A stretch of 64,000 nt of DNA from Bacteroidales bacterium (GCA_015061115.1 SUXE01000012.1:88172-152171); one strand, 5' to 3'. Positions 17,423 to 26,217 are shown, numbered from the stretch's first letter. Numbers and translations: made by a program. The notes: a model not told the origin generated them from the letters alone.

Positions 17423-17992
17423 ATGCGAAAAAAATTTTTATTTTTCAGTCTTGCTGCTCTAGCAGCATTCAATTTCATGTCGTGTGACGACGAGGATGAA
17501 AACAACAACGGCAGCACAACAAATAACGGAGGTGGAACAACAACATCCAACTTGTCAGCTGAATTTGTCGGTGCCAGTGATTGTCTAAAAAATGCATTGG
17601 AAGGCATTGTTTTGGAAGGCACTGATAATGTAGACGCCACACGTTCTAGTTACTTGGATGGACAATCTTCCATTAGTTACAAGTTTGATTCTGCCAATGG
17701 TGAATTGGAATTGATTCTTCAGGATGCAGAGCTCAATTGTGCCGCTACTCCAAAAATGGACATCAGATTTAGTGGGGATACTATAATCTTCAACCCATAC
17801 AATTCCACTCCTGAACATTTGGCAAGATGTTTCTGTATTTTCAATCTGACATCGAAGGTAAAGGGAGCGGAGTCTAAGGTTTATTACATCAGACCTGAAA
17901 AGTTGACAGATGTGGAAGATGTTCAAGTGCTTGAACTTTCACAAAAGAATGAAGGTGTGGTTTATTTCTCAGGAGTTATTTACGGCAATTAA
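17423..17992 (+). CDS. Lipoprotein of a five-gene tandem family, copy 1
   Basis: 189 aa. Lipoprotein signal peptide with lipobox FNFMSC (Cys21), then CDDEDENNN, an acidic run after the lipid cysteine as found in surface-exposed Bacteroidota lipoproteins. A low-complexity Asn/Thr/Gly linker leads to a conserved domain: NLSAEFVGASDC, YKFDSANGELELIL, LNCAATPKMDIRFSGDTIIF, ARCFCIFNLTSKVKGAESKV, VQVLELSQKNEGVVYFS. Four conserved cysteines beyond the lipid one suggest disulfides. Copy 1 has the ASDCLKNALEG variant and the longest central insert. Its leader (MRKKFLFFSLAAL) is the most divergent of the five. Function unknown; all five are probably expressed together. Confidence 0.8.
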   Translation: MRKKFLFFSLAALAAFNFMSCDDEDENNNGSTTNNGGGTTTSNLSAEFVGASDCLKNALEGIVLEGTDNVDATRSSYLDGQSSISYKFDSANGELELILQDAELNCAATPKMDIRFSGDTIIFNPYNSTPEHLARCFCIFNLTSKVKGAESKVYYIRPEKLTDVEDVQVLELSQKNEGVVYFSGVIYGN

Positions 17993-18003
17993 AGATTAAA
18001 ACT

Positions 18004-18555
18004 ATGAAAAAAACATTATTATTTTGCAGTCTTTTTGCTATAGCAGCATTCAATTTCATGTCGTGTGACGACGAGGATGAAAACAACGGCAGCACAACAA
18101 ACAACGGAGGTGGAACAACAACATCCAACTTGTCAGCTGAATTTGTCGGTGCCAGTGATTGTCTAAAAAATGCGATGGATGGCATTGATAATGAAGATGC
18201 CACACGTACTTCTATCTTGGAAGCAAAATCTTCCATTAGTTACAAGTTTGATTCTGCCAATGGTGAATTGGAATTGATTCTTCAGGATGCAAGTCTCAAT
18301 TGTGCCGCTATTCCAAAAATGGACATCAGATTTAGTGGGGATACTATAATTTTCAACCCATACAATGCCAATACTGGGGATATGGCAAGATGTTTCTGCA
18401 TTTTCAATCTGACATCGAAGGTAAAGGGAGCAGAGTCGAAGGTTTATTATATCCGACCTGAAAAGTTGACAGATGTGGAAGATGTTCAAGTGCTTGAACT
18501 TTCACAAAAGAATGAAGGTGTGGTTTATTTCTCAGGAGTTATTTACGGCAATTAA
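18004..18555 (+). CDS. Lipoprotein of a five-gene tandem family, copy 2
   Basis: 183 aa, 11 bp after copy 1. Lipobox FNFMSC, acidic run CDDEDENN, Asn/Thr/Gly linker, then the same domain. Nearly identical to copy 1 in both halves (ASDCLKNAMDG; RPEKLTDVEDVQVLELSQ; same C-terminus FSGVIYGN), with a 6-residue deletion in the variable middle. These two are the most recent duplicates. Confidence 0.8.
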   Translation: MKKTLLFCSLFAIAAFNFMSCDDEDENNGSTTNNGGGTTTSNLSAEFVGASDCLKNAMDGIDNEDATRTSILEAKSSISYKFDSANGELELILQDASLNCAAIPKMDIRFSGDTIIFNPYNANTGDMARCFCIFNLTSKVKGAESKVYYIRPEKLTDVEDVQVLELSQKNEGVVYFSGVIYGN

Positions 18556-18566
18556 AGATTAAACCT

Positions 18567-19085
18567 ATGAAAAAAACATTATTATTTTGCAGTCTTTTTG
18601 CTCTAGCAGCATTCAATTTCATGTCGTGTGACGACGAGGATGAAAACAACAAAGACAACACAACAAACAACGGTGGAGGTGCAACATCCAATTTGTCGGC
18701 TGAATTTGTTGGTGCCAGTGATTGTCTGGGTTCTCCATATGATACGGAAGGAACTCGTGCGGGTGGTGATAATCTTGCCATGAGTTACAAGTTTGATTCT
18801 GCCAAGGGAGAAATTGTTTTGAACATTGAAAAGATTGTGCTCAATTGTGCTGCCATACCTAAAATGGATTTCAAATTTAATGGAGACACAATTATTTTTA
18901 ATGTGTACGATGCAAATACTGGAGATCAGGCTGATTGTATTTGCACATACGATGTGACATCTAAAGTGAATGGTGCAGAGTCGAAGGTTTATTACGTTCG
19001 TCCAGAATTTTCTATTGGCGAAGAAACTGTCCAGGTGCTAGAACTTTCACAAAAGAGTGAAGGAACTGTTTATTTTCCTCAATGA
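18567..19085 (+). CDS. Lipoprotein of a five-gene tandem family, copy 3
   Basis: 172 aa, 11 bp after copy 2. Same leader and lipobox (FNFMSC), linker KDNTTNNGGGATSN. It differs from copies 1 and 2 in both the front variant (ASDCLGSPYDTEGTRAGG) and the back variant (VRPEFSIGEETVQVLELSQ, ending YFPQ). The cysteine pattern is kept. Represents the second sequence class of the family. Confidence 0.8.
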   Translation: MKKTLLFCSLFALAAFNFMSCDDEDENNKDNTTNNGGGATSNLSAEFVGASDCLGSPYDTEGTRAGGDNLAMSYKFDSAKGEIVLNIEKIVLNCAAIPKMDFKFNGDTIIFNVYDANTGDQADCICTYDVTSKVNGAESKVYYVRPEFSIGEETVQVLELSQKSEGTVYFPQ

Positions 19086-19111
19086 ATTTTCTAACAACGA
19101 AAAATTAACCT

Positions 19112-19654
19112 ATGAAAAAGACATTATTATTCTGTAGCATATTTGCTATAGCAGCATTCAATTTCATGTCGTGTGACGACGAGGATGAAAACAACGGCAA
19201 CACAACAAACAATGGTGGTGGTGCATCATCCAACTTGTCAGCTGAATTTGTTGGTGCCAGTGATTGTCTGGGTTCTCCATATGATACGGAAGGAACTCGT
19301 GCAGGCGAAGGTGATCAGCCAGCAGGAACAAAACTTGGTTACAAGTTTGATAAGGAGAAAGGGGAAGTTGAGTTGACTCTTGAGAACCTTGTGTTAAACT
19401 GTGCAGCCATTCCAAAAATGGACATCAGATTCAGTGGAGATACTATAATCTTCAATGCATACAATGCTAATCCTGAATTTGCGGCAAAATGTTTATGTAC
19501 TTATAATCTGACATCCAAAGTGAAGGGAGCAGAGTCGAAGGTTTATTACATCCGACCTGAAAAATTGACTGATGTGGAAGATATTCAAGTGCTAGAACTT
19601 TCACAAAAGAGTGAAGGCGTGGTTTATTTCTCAAATGTAACTTCTAGTTATTAA
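19112..19654 (+). CDS. Lipoprotein of a five-gene tandem family, copy 4 (mosaic)
   Basis: 180 aa. The front half follows copy 3 (ASDCLGSPYDTEGTRAG, identical for about 60 nt), while the back half follows copies 1 and 2 (IRPEKLTDVEDIQVLELSQ, FSNV). It therefore looks like a recombinant of two classes. Spacer to copy 3 is 26 bp, longer than the 11 bp elsewhere in the array. Lipobox FNFMSC and acidic run conserved. Confidence 0.8.
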   Translation: MKKTLLFCSIFAIAAFNFMSCDDEDENNGNTTNNGGGASSNLSAEFVGASDCLGSPYDTEGTRAGEGDQPAGTKLGYKFDKEKGEVELTLENLVLNCAAIPKMDIRFSGDTIIFNAYNANPEFAAKCLCTYNLTSKVKGAESKVYYIRPEKLTDVEDIQVLELSQKSEGVVYFSNVTSSY

Positions 19655-19665
19655 AAATTAGACCT

Positions 19666-20205
19666 ATGAAAAAGACATTATTATTCTGTAGCATATTTGC
19701 TATAGCCGCATTTAATTTCATGTCGTGTGATGACGAGGATGAAAACAACAACACAACAAACAATGGAGGTGGAACAACAACATCCAATCTGTCGGCAGAA
19801 TTTGTTGGAGCCAGTGATTGTCTGGGTTCTCCATATGAAATGCTTGACACTCGTGCAGGCGAAGATGATCAGTCCGCAGGGACAAAACTTGTTTACAAGT
19901 ATGATGAAGCGAAAGGAGAGTTGGAATTGACTCTTGAACACGCTATTCTTGAGTGTGCGTCAATTCCAAAGATGAATGTCAAATTTAGTGGAGACACTAT
20001 TCTTCTTCTTCCTTATAATGCAGATACTAGTGGTATACATGCAAACTGTATATGTTTGTATGATCTGACATCGAAAGTGAAAGGTGTGGAATCTAAGGTC
20101 TATTACGTACGTCCTGAATATTCTACTGGAGAAGAAAATGTGCAGGTACTAGAACTTTCACAAAAGAATGAAGATTTTGTTTTTTTCCCTTGGGGAGCTT
20201 TCTGA
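19666..20205 (+). CDS. Lipoprotein of a five-gene tandem family, copy 5
   Basis: 179 aa, 11 bp after copy 4. Leader identical to copy 4 at the protein level (MKKTLLFCSIFAIAAFNF). Front variant ASDCLGSPYEMLDTRAG, followed by a DDQSAGTKL segment shared with copy 4. Back variant VRPEYSTGEENVQVLELSQ is shared with copy 3. It ends FFPWGAF. Domain, cysteines and lipobox are kept. Followed by a terminator that closes the array. Confidence 0.8.
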   Translation: MKKTLLFCSIFAIAAFNFMSCDDEDENNNTTNNGGGTTTSNLSAEFVGASDCLGSPYEMLDTRAGEDDQSAGTKLVYKYDEAKGELELTLEHAILECASIPKMNVKFSGDTILLLPYNADTSGIHANCICLYDLTSKVKGVESKVYYVRPEYSTGEENVQVLELSQKNEDFVFFPWGAF

Positions 20206-20243
20206 CAATTAATTTAGCTTTAGGAATAAAATGTTAAGCAAAT

Positions 20244-20270
20244 GGGACTGGCTTTATGCTGGTCCTTTTT
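20244..20270 (+). terminator. Terminator closing the lipoprotein array
   Basis: GGGACTGGC - TTTAT - GCTGGTCC stem (with G-U pairs), followed by five T. Confidence 0.75.
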
Positions 20271-20370
20271 GTTTGACGAAAATATTATTCATGATAAAGC
20301 ATATTTAGTTTTTTTAAGGATTGCAGAAACATATTTTGTCATCTTATAGTATAATTACGATGTTACATTT

Positions 20371-20378
20371 TATATTTG
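20371..20378 (+). promoter_or_regulatory. -7 box before the 864-aa secreted protein
   Basis: TATATTTG, a perfect TAnnTTTG, 22 bp before the ATG. No -33 box at the usual distance. Confidence 0.45.
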
Positions 20379-20399
20379 CAATAAATTAGATGTTTTATT

Positions 20400-22994
20400 A
20401 TGAGAAAAGGTTTACAAAAATTTTTTTTTCTGTTTGGTTTGGGACTATTCTCTCAACCAATGATGGCAGAAAGTTGTGATATGCTAGTGTCCGCATGCAA
20501 CTTTGAGTTTAAGGCCGATTCTATTGTAAATGGCTCCATAGAAGATGTTGTGACAAAAGGATATGCGTCGTCGATGATTATAGTAGATAGAAATACTTTT
20601 AGTCCATTGAGTAATACTAATGAAGATTTCTCATTCTATGGTATCACATCTAATCCACACGATGTAGATCCAAAATATATTGATTTGGATAAGAACATGT
20701 ATGTTGTACATATTCCGTCGAATGATGTTGACTATAGTATGAAAAGACTGTTCACCTACAAGGTTTCCGGATTGAAGCCCGGTTCTGATTATGAGGTATC
20801 ATTTAATATCCATATGGTAAATGCGAAAGCTGAGGATTTAAATGTATCATATTTTATACCAATTGAAATTTCAGCAGGAATATTATATGATCCTATTTAT
20901 TCAAAAATGCAAATTTCAGAATCGGTGTCATTAGAACCAGGAAAATCACAAAAAGTCACATTAAAAGGATCTTTAACGGATAATCTTGACTATTTGACTT
21001 TAGATGTTTTTTCTGGGTACAGTTATGTCGGTGGTACGACAATTGGAATTTCTGACATAGAGGTAAAAGGTTGTTATGTAGCTCCTAGACCATTGTCTGA
21101 TAATGGTTTGGAAGTGTGCGTCGGAGATCCTACAATACTCTCTCTTGATCATGATTATGGAGCCAGCACTTTCGAATGGATGATGAAATCACCAGGCGGT
21201 GAATTTAAGTCTGTTGGCAATGAAAAGAATTTACATATTACTCTTGATGAGACAGGAGATTATCTATTTTATTGCAATACCGACGAAGTAATATCGGACA
21301 CTATTACAATATCTTCTATTGTATGTTGCGAAATAAATGGAATCCCTTTGCCACGTATGGATATAATCTATGAAGATTTTGGATATTTTATTGATGAACA
21401 TACTTATGTAGATTCAAAGGGAAATGTAACTATCACACCAGATTCGTATGCACCTGAGCGTGCAGATGTCAGTTGGAATTTGGCTGAATTATCCAATATG
21501 GTTTTTGATTCAGTAGGTTCTTTTAACGATGGCTTTTATGGTGTCGTCGTTCCAAGAGAAAGTGGCATAAAAGCAGGTGACAACACTTCTTTATCTTGGT
21601 TTAATGGGGTTTCTTCTGATCATTCGATCTTCAGCACAGGCAAGAAAAACGGTGCTGCCCTATTCGTAAATGTCGCGTACAATTACAAAGGAGCAATCTA
21701 CTCAAAATCGATAGATGATCAAGAATTTTGTAAGGGTAAGGAATTAAGAGGAGAAGTCTATATCGCGAATTTTAGCGGTGTTGATGATCCAGTTGTCGCT
21801 CTTCAACTTAAGGATGGTGCGACTGGTGAAGTCCTTTGCAGAACAGAAGGTACTGCCAAAGCAAATTCTGGTTGGATAAAGTTGTCATTTCAACATGTAC
21901 TGGAACATAATGTGTATCCATTGATCTTTGAAGTGTTGACTATCGGTGATTCTTGGGTTAGAGGCAATGATCTGATTATTGACGATATTCGTCTGTTGAC
22001 GTGTGTGACTCCTAATGTGGCTTTATTTGCGGATGAATCATTTGACAATGATGACATTATCATACGTAAGGATACTAATATCGTGCTTACTACATCAGAC
22101 ACAAAAACGTTGGAAAAATACTATGATAACAATCATCAGTTCTTATTCCAGCAGAGTACTGACAATAAGAATTGGACAAATGTGTCTGAACCAACGTCGG
22201 AGAATATCTGTACGATCAAATCTACTGATTTAATTGCTGATACGTCATATTTCCGCGTCGTCGTTGTGCCTCAATCAGAGATGGATTTTATTTATGAGAA
22301 TCCTAATTCAGTAAGCTACGACGAAGTTTGTCGCATTTATTCTATTTCACAAAAGTCAGTTAAGATTATTAGTTTGATTCCAGAATGTGATATTCCAGCT
22401 CCTAAATTAATCACTCAGGAAAATCAACATTTCAATGAAGGTTATCTTGAGATTATGGGACCTACGCTTAGACAGAATGTATATTATGGAGATTCACTTA
22501 AAAATGTTGATCATGATATATATTTGACATCTTTCGATGAGTATATCATAAAGTCGGATGAGAAATATGGCTTGCTTTGGTCGCAAACTGGAGAAGATCC
22601 ATGGACAGATGAAACTCCAGTTGTCGATGTCTCTAAATCTGAACATCAATATATGTCTTATCTCGAAGAGATTGGATTTAATGGATATTTATTCTATGTA
22701 AAACAGACAAATGGCAAATGTGAAAGTGCTCCTATAAAACTGATAGTTATAGAGGTTGAGATTACAGACTCTGAAAATATAGCTGACAATAAAGCTTTGT
22801 CTTACTATGTAGATGGCGACAAATTGGTGGTGAATGCAGAAGATGGAAGTGTTACGTCTCTTTATACTCAGCTTGGTCAAAAGATTGCAGAAAAGAAAGT
22901 CTTTGGAAACAGAGTTGAATTTGCCACTAAAGATCAAAGTATTGTAATTTTGGTTGTAGATGGAATTGCTAATAAAGTTGTGATGAAAAAATAG
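20400..22994 (+). CDS. Large secreted multidomain protein with T9SS-like C-terminus
   Basis: 864 aa, signal peptide about 1-23 (ends MMA-ES). The N-terminal part (about 25-230) and the segment near 335-545 look like carbohydrate-binding-type beta-sandwich modules (for example WNLAELSNMVFDSVGSFNDG, then GWIKLSFQHVLEHNVYPLIF). An Ig-like stretch (about 235-300, containing GDYLFYC) lies between them. The last 75 residues (YYVDGDKLVVNAEDGSVTSL..., LGQKIAEKKV, ending VVMKK) fit a type IX secretion sorting domain. No catalytic motif seen. Probably cell-surface or released. Flanked by its own -7 box and terminator, so likely monocistronic. Confidence 0.65.
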   Translation: MRKGLQKFFFLFGLGLFSQPMMAESCDMLVSACNFEFKADSIVNGSIEDVVTKGYASSMIIVDRNTFSPLSNTNEDFSFYGITSNPHDVDPKYIDLDKNMYVVHIPSNDVDYSMKRLFTYKVSGLKPGSDYEVSFNIHMVNAKAEDLNVSYFIPIEISAGILYDPIYSKMQISESVSLEPGKSQKVTLKGSLTDNLDYLTLDVFSGYSYVGGTTIGISDIEVKGCYVAPRPLSDNGLEVCVGDPTILSLDHDYGASTFEWMMKSPGGEFKSVGNEKNLHITLDETGDYLFYCNTDEVISDTITISSIVCCEINGIPLPRMDIIYEDFGYFIDEHTYVDSKGNVTITPDSYAPERADVSWNLAELSNMVFDSVGSFNDGFYGVVVPRESGIKAGDNTSLSWFNGVSSDHSIFSTGKKNGAALFVNVAYNYKGAIYSKSIDDQEFCKGKELRGEVYIANFSGVDDPVVALQLKDGATGEVLCRTEGTAKANSGWIKLSFQHVLEHNVYPLIFEVLTIGDSWVRGNDLIIDDIRLLTCVTPNVALFADESFDNDDIIIRKDTNIVLTTSDTKTLEKYYDNNHQFLFQQSTDNKNWTNVSEPTSENICTIKSTDLIADTSYFRVVVVPQSEMDFIYENPNSVSYDEVCRIYSISQKSVKIISLIPECDIPAPKLITQENQHFNEGYLEIMGPTLRQNVYYGDSLKNVDHDIYLTSFDEYIIKSDEKYGLLWSQTGEDPWTDETPVVDVSKSEHQYMSYLEEIGFNGYLFYVKQTNGKCESAPIKLIVIEVEITDSENIADNKALSYYVDGDKLVVNAEDGSVTSLYTQLGQKIAEKKVFGNRVEFATKDQSIVILVVDGIANKVVMKK

Positions 22995-23020
22995 ATTCAC
23001 ATCCGATAAGAATTTATCAT

Positions 23021-23052
23021 AGTCGGATTACTTATGTAGTCCGGCTTTTTTT
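23021..23052 (+). terminator. Terminator after the 864-aa secreted protein
   Basis: AGTCGGATTAC - TTAT - GTAGTCCGGCT stem (two G-U pairs), followed by a run of T. Confidence 0.85.
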
Positions 23053-23086
23053 GATTTTGTTGCAGACAAACAAATATTTGAAAATG

Positions 23087-23120
23087 TTGAATGGTAAATT
23101 AAATAGAAGAATTATCTTTG
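23087..23120 (+). promoter_or_regulatory. Promoter now upstream of the AlbA_2 gene, probably the original DUF2851 promoter
   Basis: TTG 23087-23089, 23-nt spacer, TATCTTTG 23113-23120. It lies 33 bp before a copy of the first 24 bp of the DUF2851 coding sequence, so it most likely drove that gene before the AlbA_2 gene came between. Confidence 0.55.
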
Positions 23121-23143
23121 CAGAAAATCAAAATTAACGAGTG

Positions 23144-23176
23144 TTAATTAATATGAAGGAAGAGGTATTACAGTAC
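23144..23176 (+). repeat. 33-bp direct repeat, left copy
   Basis: Identical to 24733-24765. It contains the untranslated leader and first eight codons (MKEEVLQY) of the DUF2851 gene. Here the frame runs on as a 19-codon fossil reading frame (23153-23212) that overlaps the AlbA_2 start codon in another frame. Confidence 0.95.
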
Positions 23177-23180
23177 GAAA

Positions 23181-24728
23181 ATGAAAATCAAAGACAAAAT
23201 ACTCATAGCTGAATGCACAGCTTATGATTTCAAGGAAATGCTTGAAAAAAAGAAGATAAAGTCTTGGCTTAAGTCAATCTCTGCATTTTCAAACACAGAA
23301 GGAGGGTCGCTTTATTATGGTGTTGATGATGAAGGTATGATTGTTGGGCTTAAAGATCCACAATCTGATGCTGATTTTATAAGTGAAACAATCAAGTCAC
23401 GTATTGATCCAATTCCAGAGTTTGAAATTTTACCATTTGAATACGAGGAAAAACAATTACTTGAAGTTAGGATAAAGTCTGGTTGTCTTACTCCTTATTA
23501 TTATTATCAAGATGGTGCACGTACTGCATACATTCGAGTTGGAAATGAAAGTGTCGAATGTAATTCGCAACAATTACTTTCACTTGTTTTGAATGGTACA
23601 CACAAAACTTGGGATTCTTTGTCTACAAAGACATTTGCGTCAAAGCATTCGTTTGTGATTCTTGCTAATACATTTCGGGAACAGACGCATCAGGAATGGA
23701 ATGAAAAATATCTTGAATCATTTGGCCTTGTCACTAGCGAAGGTATGTTGACTAATGCAGGTCAATTGTTTGTGGATAATTGTACACTGTTCCAATCTCG
23801 TATTTTTTGTACTAGATGGTTGGGTCTACACAAGGATGATGCCATTGATTCTGTTGAGCATCGTGCCAATCTTGTTTTGCTTCTCAGGTATGGTATGGAT
23901 TTTATCTCTAATCATACTATGCATGGTTGGGTAAAGATGCCAAATTATCGTCTTAACCTTCCCGATTATTCAGAACGTGCTATATTTGAAGGTTTGGTAA
24001 ATCATCTTATTCATCGTGATTATACTTTCATAGGGGCTGAGGTTCATATTGATATCTATGATGATCGTATTGAGTTTGTTTCTCCAGGAGTAATGCTTGA
24101 TGGTACTCCGATTCAGGATAGAAATGTCTATGATGTACCATCAATGCGTCGTAATCCTGTAATTGCAGATGTTTTTACCCAACTTGATTATATGGAGAGA
24201 CGTGGGTCTGGTTTACGTAAAATGAAGGAATTGACAGAACGTCTTCCTAATTATCAGGCGGAGATGTCGCCTTGTTATCGTACAATTGGAGGGTCCTTTT
24301 ATACAACGTTCTATAATTTAAATTGGAGTTTGAATGGTCGTATAGAAGTTAATCAGATAGTAGAACGATTTAAAGGAACTGAAGAAAATGTCGGGGTAAA
24401 CGGAGAAAACGTCGGGGTAAACGGAGAAAATGTCGGGGTAAACGGAGAAAACGTCGGGGTAACCGAAGAAAACGTCGGGGTAAACGAAGAAAACGTCGGG
24501 GTAAACGGAGTTTCAATAGGTAGAACAGCACAGAAAATATTGGATATCGTTATTGCTGATCCGTCTATAACTTTGGATAAGATAGCAGATAGAATTTCAA
24601 TAACCAGACGTTCTGTAGAAAGACAAGTGATGAAACTTCGTCGTCGTGGCATTTTAACTCATGAAGGATCAGATAAAACTGGTTATTGGTGTGTTATGCC
24701 ACAAAATATTAAGAATTTGTTTAAATGA
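23181..24728 (+). CDS. Schlafen-like AlbA_2 / ATP-binding regulator with winged helix
   Basis: 515 aa, cytoplasmic. N-terminal AlbA_2 (Schlafen-like) domain at about 5-125: AFSNTEGGSLYYGVDDEGMI and VGLKDPQ match the family core. Middle part matches the C-terminal ATP-binding/helicase-associated region (HATPase_c_4): HLIHRDY, IDIYDDRIEFVSPG, ERRGSGLRKMKEL. Residues 402-443 are six copies of ENVGVNG/TE/NE. The C-terminal 60 residues form a winged helix (TLDKIADRISITRRSVERQV). Such proteins are usually called putative transcriptional regulators; biochemical role unproven. The gene is bracketed by a 33-bp direct repeat of the start of the next gene, indicating insertion. Confidence 0.8.
   Translation: MKIKDKILIAECTAYDFKEMLEKKKIKSWLKSISAFSNTEGGSLYYGVDDEGMIVGLKDPQSDADFISETIKSRIDPIPEFEILPFEYEEKQLLEVRIKSGCLTPYYYYQDGARTAYIRVGNESVECNSQQLLSLVLNGTHKTWDSLSTKTFASKHSFVILANTFREQTHQEWNEKYLESFGLVTSEGMLTNAGQLFVDNCTLFQSRIFCTRWLGLHKDDAIDSVEHRANLVLLLRYGMDFISNHTMHGWVKMPNYRLNLPDYSERAIFEGLVNHLIHRDYTFIGAEVHIDIYDDRIEFVSPGVMLDGTPIQDRNVYDVPSMRRNPVIADVFTQLDYMERRGSGLRKMKELTERLPNYQAEMSPCYRTIGGSFYTTFYNLNWSLNGRIEVNQIVERFKGTEENVGVNGENVGVNGENVGVNGENVGVTEENVGVNEENVGVNGVSIGRTAQKILDIVIADPSITLDKIADRISITRRSVERQVMKLRRRGILTHEGSDKTGYWCVMPQNIKNLFK
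24384..24509 (+). repeat. Six in-frame 21-bp repeats in the AlbA_2 gene
   Basis: Unit GAAAATGTCGGGGTAAACGG plus A, encoding ENVGVNG, with silent t/c changes and two variant units (VTE, VNE). Linker between the ATP-binding part and the winged helix. Unit size keeps the frame, so copy number can change freely. Confidence 0.95.
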
Positions 24729-24732
24729 GTTA

Positions 24733-24765
24733 TTAATTAATATGAAGGAAGAGGTATTACAGTAC
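24733..24765 (+). repeat. 33-bp direct repeat, right copy
   Basis: Same 33 bp as 23144-23176, here as the true leader and start of the DUF2851 gene. Confidence 0.95.
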
Positions 24766-26001
24766 ATTTGGAAGCATCGTCTTTATAAGGAACCGCTTGT
24801 CACTACGGATGGAGAATCCGTTGAAATAATCAATCCTGGTATGCATAATCAGTCGGCTGGTCCGGATTTTTTCAATTCGACAGTCAAGATCGGCCGTCTC
24901 ACATGGGTCGGCAATATTGAGTTGCATGTCAAAGCCTCTGATTGGAAAAGACATAACCACGACTCTGACGCCCGTTACGACAATGTGATCTTGCATGTGG
25001 TGAGCGACGCGGATGAATCTATAATGCGTAAGAATGGAGAACGTATTCCGACGGTGGTGCTTAAAATATCGGATAAAGTTGCGAAAATAGCTCAGGACAT
25101 CGCGTCGTCGCCATCGGATATCAAATGCTCCCAATATTGGAAGACGGAATTTATTTCCGATATCCGTTTGAGATTCAGTGCTTTATTGTTTGAACGTATG
25201 AAGCGACGTGCGGATATCCTGCTTCAAAATATCCGTGATCTTAATACGACGTGGGATGAGATGCTTTATATCCTCATCTGCCGTACGATGGGAGGAAATG
25301 TCAACCAACAGCCGTTTGAGACTCTCGCTCAACGTGTGCCACTCGACATAATCGGGAAAAAAGCGGATGAAGAATACAAGATTGAGTCCCTACTCTACGG
25401 AGCTGCCGGAATGCTTGACGACGGTGATGACGATTACGTCGCTCGTCTGCGTCTGTTTTATAAATCTGCGTCAGCCACATTCGGTATAAAAAGAATGGAA
25501 GGTTCGGAATGGAAATACAGCAAGATGCGTCCGCCTTCGTTCCCGACTATACGAATATCACAGATTTCTCAACTGTTATTCCGTCGCCTCAGATTGTTCA
25601 CACATATCATCGACAGTTGTGATATAGAAGAGATCAAAAACATGTTTGAAGTGGAGGTTTCTGACTATTGGCTTACTCACTACAAATTCGGAAAAGAGAG
25701 TAAAGCGAGAAAAAAAGAAATAGGTGTCGAGATGCAGAACGAGTTGATAATCAATGCTGTCGCACCTGCTGTTTTTGCATACGGAGTGCAGATCGACGAC
25801 AATCGGAAAAAGGAATGGGCGATTGAGATTTTGGAGACAGTGCCAGCGGAAATCAACAATATTACCAAATCATGGGCGGCTCTTGGCATTGAAGCGAGAG
25901 ACGCGTCTGAGAGCCAAGCATTGATAGAATTGAGAAAGAATTATTGCGATAAAAGCAATTGTCTCAGGTGCACGATCTGTAGGAAAATAATGGTTTATTG
26001 A
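24742..26001 (+). CDS. DUF2851 family protein
   Basis: 419 aa from the ATG at 24742 (MKEEVLQYIWKHRLYKEP). An in-frame ATG 81 bp earlier lies inside the AlbA_2 gene and is rejected. DUF2851 is a Bacteroidota-centred family of unknown function. Characteristic parts seen: the N-terminal HRLYKEPLVTTDGE, a GPDFFNSTVKIGRLTWVGNIELHV block, YDNVILHVV, and a C-terminal cysteine cluster (CDKSNCLRCTIC) that could bind metal. The predicted native promoter is now 1.6 kb upstream, separated by the inserted gene, so expression probably depends on read-through or co-transcription. Confidence 0.85.
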   Translation: MKEEVLQYIWKHRLYKEPLVTTDGESVEIINPGMHNQSAGPDFFNSTVKIGRLTWVGNIELHVKASDWKRHNHDSDARYDNVILHVVSDADESIMRKNGERIPTVVLKISDKVAKIAQDIASSPSDIKCSQYWKTEFISDIRLRFSALLFERMKRRADILLQNIRDLNTTWDEMLYILICRTMGGNVNQQPFETLAQRVPLDIIGKKADEEYKIESLLYGAAGMLDDGDDDYVARLRLFYKSASATFGIKRMEGSEWKYSKMRPPSFPTIRISQISQLLFRRLRLFTHIIDSCDIEEIKNMFEVEVSDYWLTHYKFGKESKARKKEIGVEMQNELIINAVAPAVFAYGVQIDDNRKKEWAIEILETVPAEINNITKSWAALGIEARDASESQALIELRKNYCDKSNCLRCTICRKIMVY

Positions 26002-26217
26002 ATAAAACAGAAAACGCACATGATATGTGTATGAAAACGGGTCATGAATGACGAGAAAACAGCATAACGCAGAAAACAAAATGCAAGAAAACTATTAGCA
26101 TGTTTTTTAATGTTTTGTTTTTCCAGATTTATAGATAAATTTAGGTAAATATCGAATTTATGTTTAAAAACAAATTTAATAGAATGGCAAACCGATTTTA
26201 TATTAAATTGTTTTCAC

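Noticed and set aside
24353..24652. Minus-strand frame with FTPTFS repeats
   Set aside because: Antisense shadow of the 21-bp repeats in the AlbA_2 gene; no independent evidence of coding.
24661..24741. 27-codon extension of the DUF2851 protein
   Set aside because: It lies inside the AlbA_2 gene in another frame; the true ATG is in the 33-bp repeat.
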